A stretch of 64,000 nucleotides of DNA, from contig JAGNBF010000018.1 of the NCBI GenBank assembly GCA_018004935.1, positions 1 to 64,000 on the forward strand, read 5' to 3'. The translations under genes were made by a program, and so were the position numbers. This DNA comes from Chloroflexota bacterium (GTDB lineage: Bacteria > Chloroflexota > Anaerolineae > Promineifilales > Promineifilaceae). This document shows, piece after piece, positions 26,022-33,417 of this stretch (position 1 is the first letter of the stretch; every line of letters starts with the position of its first letter). The notes below the pieces were generated by a model that worked only from the letters and a program-made list of their open reading frames with translations, did no database searches and was not told the DNA's origin.

Positions 26022-26912
26022 ATGAACAAAATCAGTCGTAATCTCATCATTTTTTCGCTTGTCACCTTGGGCGGTGGCTGGTTGGGCGTGGCCGTTGACA
26101 AGGTTGCCCCTGGCCCAACGCCGATGCAAGGGTTAGGCGCACTGCTCTGGCTGGCTTCGCCTCTGGTGGCCGTGATTCTCCTGCGGGCCTTCGGCGGGGA
26201 TGGCTGGCAGGATTTTGGGTTGGCCCCTAAACTGAAAAGCGGCTGGCGGTGGTATGTCGTGGCCGTTTTGTTGGCCCCCGTCGTTACCCTGCTGTTGTTG
26301 GGCCTGGGGCTGGTGGTGGGGGCGATTTCGCTAACTGGATTAGCCGAACAAGGGCTGTCGGCCTTATTGACCATGATGGGCATGGGGTTCATGGGGGCGA
26401 TGGTCAAAAACATTTTCGAGGAGTTTGCCTGGCGCGGTTATCTCACCCCTCGTTTTGTCGCCCTGAAAGTAAATCCATTTCTCGGTTATCTCCTGACTGG
26501 GCTAGTCTGGGCGGGGTGGCATCTGCCCTACTGGTTTTATTTTTTGGATCGAGATGAACTTCTCAGCCATACCTCACTCAGTTTGCCCGTCTTTATCCTG
26601 CTAGGCTTCACCCTTTTGCCCCTCCACGCCATTGTCTATGGCGAATTGCGCCTGCTGAGTGGTTCGGTGTGGCCGGTCTGGCTGTTGCACAACATCGCTA
26701 ATGCCCTGAGCCTGACGCTTCTCACCGGTGGATTTGTGGTTCTGGATGAGGGTATGCTGGGGGCTTTGTTGTCGCCGGGGACGGAAGGGGTACTGTTTTC
26801 GGGGCTTATGGCATTGATAGGTATACGCCTCTACCAGTATCGGCAAAACCAAAGGGGAGAGGCTAAACCGACAGCCATTCTCAATTCGGGCCTTCAAGAA
26901 TCCACGGGCTGA
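26022..26912 (+). CDS. CPBP-family intramembrane protease
   Basis: A 296-residue membrane protein with seven to eight helices and the CPBP (Rce1/Abi) motifs. These are FEEFAWRGYLTPRF with the Glu-Glu pair, LVWAGWHLPYWFYF with the first catalytic His, and VWLLHNIANAL with the second His. These glutamic-type intramembrane proteases process membrane-anchored peptides or act in bacteriocin immunity. It lies downstream of the PadR regulator and may belong to its regulon, but an inverted repeat separates them. Confidence 0.9.
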   Translation: MNKISRNLIIFSLVTLGGGWLGVAVDKVAPGPTPMQGLGALLWLASPLVAVILLRAFGGDGWQDFGLAPKLKSGWRWYVVAVLLAPVVTLLLLGLGLVVGAISLTGLAEQGLSALLTMMGMGFMGAMVKNIFEEFAWRGYLTPRFVALKVNPFLGYLLTGLVWAGWHLPYWFYFLDRDELLSHTSLSLPVFILLGFTLLPLHAIVYGELRLLSGSVWPVWLLHNIANALSLTLLTGGFVVLDEGMLGALLSPGTEGVLFSGLMALIGIRLYQYRQNQRGEAKPTAILNSGLQESTG

Positions 26913-26984
26913 CAGGCGTTGTAGAGGCAACCCTTTTTACCTGCCTTAAAAAACTCCCCGCCCCTTCCTTTGTTGTTTAATAAA

Positions 26985-27088
26985 ATAGTCAGTTAATAGG
27001 GTTTCCCCCACCCCTAACCCCGCCCCCAGGGGCGGGGAACTTTCTCCTGTGCCGGTTATCGAGCGCGGCCGCGCTCGATAACCGGCAC
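26985..27088. repeat. Element A copy carrying a 40-bp perfect palindrome
   Basis: ACCCCTAACCCCGCCCCCAG and GGGCGGGGAAC lead through TTTCTCCT to a perfect 40-base palindrome at 27049-27088. Its arms begin GTGCCGGTTATCGAG, and its centre is a GCGGCCGC word. An inverted copy with a compensated base pair lies at 33130-33169. The 295-base gap holds no gene. Confidence 0.9.
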
Positions 27089-27207
27089 GCCTGGTGTTGC
27101 CCCTTCCCGCCGGAAATCGCCGGGGAATGGGCGAATCAACTCATTACCTGATTAATAATTTAATCAACAATGGGGCGGGGTGGGGGAACTCCGAGTAGGC
27201 AATCGCC

Positions 27208-28149
27208 CTATCGATGCCCCCGCACTCCGATCTCTTGTTTGGCTCGTTTACCAGCGGCAATGGCCTGCAAAAAATCGGCTAACGTGATTTGGCAGGTTAC
27301 CCCTTCACGCTCCAAAGCGGCCGCGGCCGCGAGCACCACGCTGTTGAGAATATCCCCCCCGGCCAGCCCGTCCGTCTCGGCTACCAGGCAAGCCCAATCT
27401 TCACGGCTCAGTTGCACCGGTAACCGGCTGGGGATATGCGTTTGCCACAAGCGCAGACGTGCGGCCGCGTCCGGCAAGGGCATTTCAATATGCCCCAAGA
27501 TTCGCCGGATGAAGGCGGTGTCGTAGTTTGAGGCCAGGTTGGTGGCAAACGCCGTCACCCCCTGGAAATGATCCAGTTCCAACAACATCACCGACCGGCT
27601 CACATTCACGGCATGATCCGTGCTTTGGGAAATGTTCGACAACCGTCGCCCCAAAATCGAATCGGCTTCATCAAAAAAGAGGAGCGCGTTGGTCTCTCTG
27701 GCTTTTTGGAAGGCCGCTTTGATGTTTTTGGCCGTCTCGCCCACATATTTCGACTCAATTTCGGCATAATTGGCCCGGATCAACCCCAGCCCCAGTTCAT
27801 GGGCGATGGCTTCCACGGCAAAGCTCTTCCCCGTACCCGGTGGCCCGTATAAGTTAATGGCGGTGCGGCCGCCGGATGGATCAATCTCGCCCAGCCCAAA
27901 ATCTTCATACAAAACCCGGTGATACCTGATTTTAGTCAGCAGGGTGTTGAACTGGAGCCGGGTCGTTTCTGGGATAATCAAATCCTGCAAACGGCGGCGG
28001 GGCGTTTCCACCACGAACATCCCCAGCCGTTTGCTGATGGTATCCGCCTCTCTGTCTTGCGGCCGCGGCCGCCCCTGCGGCGATACAAACCGCTCCCCAA
28101 TCGCCGGAACCGCCACATGTGTCTCCTCAGTCGGCACACTATCTTGCAT
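27208..28149 (-). CDS. AAA+ ATPase
   Basis: A 313-residue AAA protein with Walker A GPPGTGKS at 102-109, Walker B LLFFDEAD ending at 163, and a sensor-1-like FATNLASNYD. An arginine finger is plausible in DTAFIRRILGHIEM. A C-terminal lid helix domain follows. The first 60 residues are unlike FtsH or proteasome ATPases, and no protease domain is attached, so it is a stand-alone remodelling ATPase of unknown target. SKYVGETAKNIKAAFQKA is the typical pore-loop region. Five GCGGCCGC words sit in the gene, two of them overlapping pairs. It has no operon partner. Confidence 0.9.
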   Translation of the reverse strand: MQDSVPTEETHVAVPAIGERFVSPQGRPRPQDREADTISKRLGMFVVETPRRRLQDLIIPETTRLQFNTLLTKIRYHRVLYEDFGLGEIDPSGGRTAINLYGPPGTGKSFAVEAIAHELGLGLIRANYAEIESKYVGETAKNIKAAFQKARETNALLFFDEADSILGRRLSNISQSTDHAVNVSRSVMLLELDHFQGVTAFATNLASNYDTAFIRRILGHIEMPLPDAAARLRLWQTHIPSRLPVQLSREDWACLVAETDGLAGGDILNSVVLAAAAALEREGVTCQITLADFLQAIAAGKRAKQEIGVRGHR

Positions 28150-28164
28150 ACCATCACCTCATTG

Positions 28165-28396
28165 GGGTAGTAAACAGTGAACAGTAAACAGTGCGTCCAC
28201 TGAAAAAAGGAACCGCCAAGACGCCAAGAACGCCAAGAACGGATGGACTCCAGAGAAAATCTTTGCGACCTTTGCGTCTTGGCGGTGAAAACTCCCCTTT
28301 CTTCAGTAGTCTCAACAGTGAACAGTAAACAGTGTCAGGTTCCCCATTCCCCATTCACCATTTACCATTCACCATTCCCCATTCCCCATTCCCCAT
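28165..28396. repeat. Repeat-rich gap: AACAGT, CCGCCAAGACGC and CATTCACC tracts
   Basis: GTGAACAGTAAACAGT at 28171-28190 recurs at 28316-28333. AACCGCCAAGACGCCAAGAA (28210-28229) pairs with GCGTCTTGGCGGTG (28275-28288) as a long stem. CACCATTTACCATTCACC and CCCCATT units fill 28345-28396. No gene is seen in the gap. Confidence 0.85.
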
Positions 28397-28425
28397 TCTT
28401 TCCGAGTTCCCCCCAAATCCCATCC

Positions 28426-29211
28426 TCACCCCGCATCCTCCAGAATCGCCAGCTCCCGCTCCAGCCACTCCATCTCCAACGTATCCACATAATGGTTAAT
28501 CGCCTTCTGCAAAAACGGCGGCAAATCCGGGTGGATGGCGGTAAAGGTGGCGTTGAAATCGGGGTGATCGTTGTAACTATTGCCCAGACCACGAAGCACT
28601 TCCAGCGATGGCTCAAAAAAATAATGCATGTGCTGGTGCCAGCGTTGCAAAATTGCCTGCACTTCCTGGCTCTCCGGCCCCTTGTCCATCTGCGCCACCA
28701 TATCAGTATAGACAACACTGCCTTCCTGCATGATCGCCTCTTTCTTAGCTTCGCTGTAGCTGTTCCACAATTTGATGGACTGGGCGACACCCTCACCCCA
28801 CAAATTTTTGGCCTCTTCCTCATACTGCTTCTGCTTTTCCGGGCTAAACCCGGTAAAAATCTTCTTCTTACTCATATTCACTTCTCCGACTAAATGCATG
28901 ATGCTATTGTCCACCGTGTTGATGAGGGTTTGCAGGCGGATCACTTTCTCCTGCAAATGACGGCGGTGCAGTTGCAATGCCGACACCAGATCAAAACCCG
29001 GCGCATCCAGAATTTCCTTGATTTGTCCCAATTCCAACTCCATCTCCCGGAAAAAGAGAATTTGCTGGAGCCGAAACAACGCGTCATCGGCGTAATAGCG
29101 ATAACCATTGTTGCCTACCGATGAGGGTTTAAGCAAACCAATTTCGTCATAGTAGTGCAAGGTTCGCACGCTAACTCCGGCCAGGGTAGAAAGTTGTTTA
29201 ACGGTGTACAT
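28426..29211 (-). CDS. MerR-family regulator with TipAS domain
   Basis: A 261-residue TipAL-type regulator. The N-terminal winged helix reads YTVKQLSTLAGVSVRTLHYY, DEIGLLKPSSVGNNGYRYY. A dimerisation helix follows, then a C-terminal antibiotic-binding TipAS globin-like domain (about 135-255) with WHQHMHYFFEPSLEVLRGLG. Such proteins bind thiopeptides or other hydrophobic drugs and activate promoters with long spacers. No transporter gene sits next to it. The start is the ATG just after CCATG context at 29211, supported by the fixed MerR N-terminus. Confidence 0.92.
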   Translation of the reverse strand: MYTVKQLSTLAGVSVRTLHYYDEIGLLKPSSVGNNGYRYYADDALFRLQQILFFREMELELGQIKEILDAPGFDLVSALQLHRRHLQEKVIRLQTLINTVDNSIMHLVGEVNMSKKKIFTGFSPEKQKQYEEEAKNLWGEGVAQSIKLWNSYSEAKKEAIMQEGSVVYTDMVAQMDKGPESQEVQAILQRWHQHMHYFFEPSLEVLRGLGNSYNDHPDFNATFTAIHPDLPPFLQKAINHYVDTLEMEWLERELAILEDAG

Positions 29212-29606
29212 GGGATGAGTTTCTAGTTTCGAGTTTCAGGTTTTGAGTTGTCATAAGTTTTTACGAGTTCCTCTTGTTCCAAGCTTTATCTTAAACCATC
29301 ACGTTACGTAAGGGTCAAGAGGCAATTTTATTTTATATGTGACGAATAATCGCTTTTCCTGGTTGTCGCTAAAAACAGTCAGGTAACACGGGTGTCCCCC
29401 ACCCCTAACCCCGCCCCCAGGGGAGCGGGAATCGTAGGGGGATGGATTCATTTTAGGGAGGATGCTATCGCCCTACGTGTGGGGACCTGTTTTTGGTGGC
29501 CCCAATCTTTTCAGATACGATTAGGCAAACACCACCCTGGTATCATGCTTATTCTGTGCCTTGCGCGACGATAAGCTATTACCAGCACCAGCACTGGGAG
29601 TGAAGT
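29212..29606. other. Intergenic region with element A fragment
   Basis: AACAGTCAGGTAACACGGGT and CCCCCACCCCTAACCCCGCC (29374-29413) are an inverted copy of the 18849 element edge plus the element A head; the long hairpin is missing. The rest holds the MerR promoter area and no convincing gene. Confidence 0.6.
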
Positions 29607-30131
29607 ATGCCTACCTCAGCCAAATCAATCATCATCAAAGTTGCGGTTATCTGGTTTGTCTTTGCCTTTCTCCATTATGCCAACGACGCCTTTCCCAACC
29701 CGGTTCTCGCCTTTTTCGGCGAAGCGGAAGGGAGAGAAAGTATTTTTGGGCATGTAAAGATGAATTTTTACACCTACCTGCTGGTATCAGTGGGGGAATT
29801 TCTCCTTTTCCGTAAAAAAATAATGAATGTGAGTCAGTTTTGGTACACCCGCCTGCTTGGGGCCGTAATTTATCCCTGGTTTTCCCTGACTTTTTGGATG
29901 ACTGGTTCAGCATTAAATGGCGGGGCTGAACCCATTCGCCCCATTGAATTATCATTTTCGCTCCTGTCGAATGTTTTTGCGGCGTATCTAATGGTGCGTC
30001 TGGAGCAAGTTCTCGATGGGGTGCATTTTCGCAAAGCGACCCAGTGGACTATTCTGGCCTTCTTTTTGATGGCCCTGGTGCAATATATTTCTTTTGAGTT
30101 GAACACGCCCTGGTGGGAATATTTTGGTTAA
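29607..30131 (+). CDS. Membrane protein of unknown function
   Basis: A 174-residue protein with about five hydrophobic segments: IIIKVAVIWFVFAFLHYAND, FYTYLLVSVGEFLLF, WYTRLLGAVIYPWFSLTFWM, LLSNVFAAYLMVRL and WTILAFFLMALVQYISF. No family is recognised. GGGAGTGA lies before the ATG. It stands alone between the MerR gene (divergent) and a repeat-rich gap. Confidence 0.7.
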   Translation: MPTSAKSIIIKVAVIWFVFAFLHYANDAFPNPVLAFFGEAEGRESIFGHVKMNFYTYLLVSVGEFLLFRKKIMNVSQFWYTRLLGAVIYPWFSLTFWMTGSALNGGAEPIRPIELSFSLLSNVFAAYLMVRLEQVLDGVHFRKATQWTILAFFLMALVQYISFELNTPWWEYFG

Positions 30132-30194
30132 GAAAATTCGCTGGGTGCGATTAGGGCTGATTGGTGTTTGTGTTTTATGCTTATGCTTCACTGC

Positions 30195-30365
30195 TGGAGT
30201 TTAGAGTTCAGAGCTAGAGCGAGAGGGTTTTCCAGAGTAATTTCCTCTCGCTCTCTCCTCTCGCTCTAAACTCCAGATGAATGCGTCCCCTCTTTATAAA
30301 CGTAGCTTTCCCGTAACGATACAGCCCCTCACCCTAACCCTCTCCCCAGGGAGAGGGAACTTTAC
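30195..30365. repeat. Inverted CTCTCGCTCT repeats and CCCTAACCCTCTCCCC tract
   Basis: GAGCGAGAGGGTTTTCC at 30214 pairs with several CTCTCGCTCT units at 30246-30270. A C-rich CCCTAACCCTCTCCCCAGGG string at 30330-30355 is a diverged element A head. No gene is seen in the 388-base gap. Confidence 0.7.
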
Positions 30366-30519
30366 CTATAACCATGTGGGCGACAGCTCTCCGTTGCATC
30401 TCTACAAAACCTCCCCGGCCCATCCATCGTTTCTCCACAATTGCCTGGCATAGTAAGCAATGTGATGCGTAACGCAACACGCAACACATTAACTGGACAC
30501 AATTGTAAGGAGACACACC

Positions 30520-30972
30520 ATGTTTTTGCGACGACCGTTTTTCTTAGGCCGCATGTTAGGGCTATTTTTGCTCTTGGGGGGCTTACTCTTGGGCTTTTCG
30601 GCCGCTTACCGGGCCGGGCAAATGCGCGGCTACATGATGGGCACGATGACTGCCTATCAGCAGACTACTCCACGCGGTGAATCGGCCAGCCCGGAGATGC
30701 CGATGCCGTTTTATGGCCGGGGTTATGATGGGTATAGCGGTTGGGGCACGCGGCCGCATTCCGGCTTTTTCTTCCTCCCCTTCCTCTGCCTGTTGCCATT
30801 AGGGTTCCTCTTCCTGGGGGGTCTCTTCTTCCGGCGGCGCTGGCATCACGGCAAACACGGCCCTATGGGTGGCCCCTGGGGTCATCACCCCGGCAAAGCC
30901 CACTTCTGGGGCGGCCACCCCTGGTCTGGCGAAGGCCCCATTGACCCGGACGAACCCATCCAAAAAGCCTAA
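30520..30972 (+). CDS. Small membrane protein with Gly/His-rich tail
   Basis: A 150-residue protein. The N-terminal helix LGRMLGLFLLLGGLLLGFSA has a following GRAGQMRGYMMGTMTAY-like linker. A second hydrophobic segment (FFLPFLCLLPLGFLFLGGLF) is followed by a basic His/Gly/Trp-rich tail with more than eight His (for example RRRWHHGKHGPMGGPWGHH). Such tails often bind divalent metals; that is an inference. GTAAGGAGA precedes the ATG. It lies just upstream of a two-component pair whose kinase also starts with a His-rich segment. Confidence 0.8.
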   Translation: MFLRRPFFLGRMLGLFLLLGGLLLGFSAAYRAGQMRGYMMGTMTAYQQTTPRGESASPEMPMPFYGRGYDGYSGWGTRPHSGFFFLPFLCLLPLGFLFLGGLFFRRRWHHGKHGPMGGPWGHHPGKAHFWGGHPWSGEGPIDPDEPIQKA

Positions 30973-30987
30973 AAAGCAAAAACAGGG

Positions 30988-31100
30988 TTACACAGAGGGT
31001 CACAGAGGGAAAAACACAGAGATTCACAGAGGGAAAACCAACACCTCTTAAAACTCTGTGCCCCTCTGTGCCTTCTCTGTGTCCTCTGTGTTCCATTTCT
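30988..31100. repeat. Inverted ACACAGAGG/CCTCTGTG repeats
   Basis: Several CACAGAGGG units (30994-31040) face CCTCTGTGCC and TCTCTGTGTCC units (31063-31095). They form a long interrupted stem just upstream of the response regulator gene. Confidence 0.85.
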
Positions 31101-31140
31101 TCCGTCCGGCATAACGCCTAAATTCTGCTAAACTTTCCCC

Positions 31141-31827
31141 ATGCAAGAGCGCATCCTGGTCGTAGATGACGAACCGAAAATTGTGAAGCTGGCCCGCGAT
31201 TACCTGGAGAAATCCGGCTTTCAGGTACTCAGTGCCGGGGATGGAGAAACCGCCCTGGCCATAGCCCGGCGTGAACGGCCCGACCTGGTGGTGCTAGACC
31301 TGATGCTCCCCGGCCTGGATGGCTGGGATGTATGCCGCACGTTGCGCCGGGAAAGTGATGTACCCATCATTATGCTCACCGCCCGCGCCGAAGAGAGTGA
31401 TCAGATTGTAGGTCTGGAACTGGGGGCGGATGATTATGTGACCAAGCCGTTCTCACCCCGTGCCCTGGTTGCTCGCGTGCGGGCACTTTTGCGCCGGACG
31501 CAAAACCAGCTCAAACTACCCAACACCCTGCGCTTTAATGGCTTAGAAATTAATCTGCCGGGACATCAGGTGATGGTAGATGGTGAACCGCTCCACCTGA
31601 CGCCCAATGAATTCCGCCTGCTGGTGGTATTGGCCCAACACGCGGGCCAGACCCTCAGCCGGGATCAGTTGATCGAGCAAGTGCATGGCGCGGCCGCGGC
31701 CGGTTTCGACCGTAGCATTGACTCCCACGTCAAAAACCTGCGCCGCAAACTCGAACCCGACCCCGCCCAACCCCGCTTCATCGAGACGGTGTATGGAGTG
31801 GGGTATCGGTTTGCGGCCTTGGAATAA
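31141..31827 (+). CDS. OmpR-family response regulator
   Basis: A 228-residue regulator. The receiver has acidic pair D9-D10, phosphoacceptor D53 in VVLDLMLPG and K102 in VTKPFS. The C-terminal OmpR winged helix has LHLTPNEFRLLVVLAQHAGQ and the end DRSIDSHVKNLRRKLEPDP, then ETVYGVGYRF. It is the likely partner of the kinase at 31993, on the same strand 165 bases downstream. The closest known architecture is BaeR/MtrA-like. A GCGGCCGC word adds an Ala-rich insertion (AAAAG) in the DNA-binding part. Confidence 0.95.
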   Translation: MQERILVVDDEPKIVKLARDYLEKSGFQVLSAGDGETALAIARRERPDLVVLDLMLPGLDGWDVCRTLRRESDVPIIMLTARAEESDQIVGLELGADDYVTKPFSPRALVARVRALLRRTQNQLKLPNTLRFNGLEINLPGHQVMVDGEPLHLTPNEFRLLVVLAQHAGQTLSRDQLIEQVHGAAAAGFDRSIDSHVKNLRRKLEPDPAQPRFIETVYGVGYRFAALE

Positions 31828-31828
31828 G

Positions 31829-31899
31829 GTGTATTGGTATATTGGTGTATTAGTAACAAGAAGCTCAATACACCAATATACCAATATACCAATATACTA
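31829..31899. repeat. TTGGTGTA tract with inverted half
   Basis: GGTGTATTGGTATATTGGTG is followed, after a short spacer, by CAATACACCAATATACCAAT, a fold-back of the same octamer. It lies between the response regulator and its kinase. Confidence 0.9.
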
Positions 31900-31985
31900 T
31901 ACTCGGCACGGTCACAGTTTGGTGGCTCGGTCAGGAGACCGGCCACAGCGCAAAAGCGCAACTACCGACCGCGAACAGTATAATA
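31900..31985. repeat. Dispersed element B, long copy
   Basis: CACGGTCACAGTTTGGTGGC, then TCGGTCAGGAGACCGGCCAC and CGCAAAAGCGCAACTACCGA precede GCGAACAGTATA. The reverse complement of this whole unit is at 56411-56495, with small differences. It contains a nested palindrome (GGTCAGGAGACC, GCGCAAAAGCGC). Confidence 0.85.
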
Positions 31986-31992
31986 ACCACTC

Positions 31993-33090
31993 ATGCACCA
32001 TCACCCTCGTCACAGCCCCCACTGGCCCCATCACTCCCGTCCCAAACGGCGGTTTTTGCTGGGGCGGTTCATCTTCTTTATCGGCCCCCTCTTTTTACTT
32101 TTTCTCATCGCCATTTTGACCATCATTTGGCTGGTATCGGGGCCACGCGAGGGAGATTTCAGCCGTCCACCGATGTTCGTGCCCCTCATTTGTTGTATTC
32201 CTCTGGGCTTTACCTTCTTGGTCTTTATGCTAGGGGGGATGATGTTCCAGCGATTGGGGATGCCTCTGGCCGAACTGATGGCGGCCGCAGACGCCGTCGC
32301 TGAAGGGGATTTCTCGGTGCGGGTACAGGAGCATCGCCCTGGCGAGTTTGGCCGGTTAGCCCAGAGCTTCAACCGCATGGCGACAGAATTGGAGCGGGCG
32401 GAACAACAGCGGCGTAACCTGACCGCCGATGTGGCTCATGAGTTACGTACACCATTGCACATCATCCAGGGCAATCTGGAAGGGGTGTTAGATGGGGTGT
32501 ATGAAGCCACGCCGGAACACATCACGGCCACACTAGACGAAACCCGCCTGCTGGCCCGGCTGGTGAGTGATCTGCAAACCCTCTCCCTGGCCGAAGCGGG
32601 ACAACTGCCCCTCTATCCGGTAGAAACGTTGGTGGCCGATTTGTTGGCTGATGTGCAGACCAGTTTTGCCGGACAGGCCGCGGCCGCGAACATCACCCTC
32701 GCCGTTGACATTCCCTCCGATGCGGAAAAACTCACCCTCGTCGTAGACGCTGACCGGATGGAGCAAGTATTGTCCAACCTGGTCGCCAACGCCCTAAGAC
32801 ACACGCCAGAACGCGGCCGCGTATCCCTCAGTGCTTCCCCTACGGCCAATGGCATCCGCCTGACCGTCAGCGACAGCGGCAGTGGCATCCCCCCGGAAGA
32901 ACTCCCCTACATTTTTGACCGCTTCTGGCGCGGTGAAAAATCCCGCACCCGGCAAGACGGAGCCGGGAGCGGCCTGGGGTTGGCTATTACCCGTCAACTC
33001 GTTCAGGCCCACGACGGTCACATCCACGTCGAAAGTCATCTGGGACAGGGCACAACCTTCACCATTGACCTGCCCCCCAGCCGGTTGTAA
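31993..33090 (+). CDS. Sensor histidine kinase with His-rich N-terminus
   Basis: A 365-residue kinase. The first 14 residues hold seven His. Two membrane helices follow (about 22-48 and 62-86) with a short external loop, then a HAMP domain (about 88-140). HisKA has H149 in ADVAHELRTPLH. HATPase has N box LVANALRHTPERG, G1 DSGSGIPPEELP and G2 GSGLGLAITRQL. It pairs with the OmpR-type regulator just upstream, in the style of BaeS or CpxA. The external loop is only about 14 residues, so it may sense the membrane or a partner such as the His-rich protein at 30520. Confidence 0.93.
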   Translation: MHHHPRHSPHWPHHSRPKRRFLLGRFIFFIGPLFLLFLIAILTIIWLVSGPREGDFSRPPMFVPLICCIPLGFTFLVFMLGGMMFQRLGMPLAELMAAADAVAEGDFSVRVQEHRPGEFGRLAQSFNRMATELERAEQQRRNLTADVAHELRTPLHIIQGNLEGVLDGVYEATPEHITATLDETRLLARLVSDLQTLSLAEAGQLPLYPVETLVADLLADVQTSFAGQAAAANITLAVDIPSDAEKLTLVVDADRMEQVLSNLVANALRHTPERGRVSLSASPTANGIRLTVSDSGSGIPPEELPYIFDRFWRGEKSRTRQDGAGSGLGLAITRQLVQAHDGHIHVESHLGQGTTFTIDLPPSRL

Positions 33091-33129
33091 CCCAAAGAAC
33101 CAGGTAGTTGAGTTGAGAATTCAGAAGGA

Positions 33130-33215
33130 GTGTCGGTTATCGAGCGCGGCCGCGCTCGATAACCGACACAGGAGAAAGTTCCCGGCCCCAGGGGCGGGGG
33201 AACTCCGAGTATGCA
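33130..33215. repeat. Element A copy (inverted) with 40-bp perfect palindrome
   Basis: A perfect palindrome at 33130-33169 has arms beginning GTGTCGGTTATCGAG and a GCGGCCGC centre. It is followed by AGGAGAAAGTTCCC and GGGGCGGGGGAACTCCGAG. The head lies on the opposite side compared with 27049-27088. Confidence 0.9.
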
Positions 33216-33329
33216 ATCGCCCTATCCCCCCTTCCCTCTGGGAATCGCCAGGGGGTATAATCTGACATTAGGAGGCCCTTTTCATCCATCCAGGTGATCG
33301 CCCAGCTCATAAAGACGTCTACGAAATGT

Positions 33330-33400
33330 ATGCAAGGGGGAAATCGCCCGACAAATTTTCATTCCCCTTGGTATGCCATAGGCCCATGGGGAATTTTTGA
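33330..33400. repeat. Element D fragment (CATTCCCCTTGGTATGCC)
   Basis: AAATTTTCATTCCCCTTGGT and ATGCCATAGGCCCATGGGGA also occur, with changes, at 42705-42740, 59580-59625 and 59690-59720. It lies just before the kinase gene at 33418. Confidence 0.7.
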
Positions 33401-33417
33401 GAATAAAGATCAGCCCT

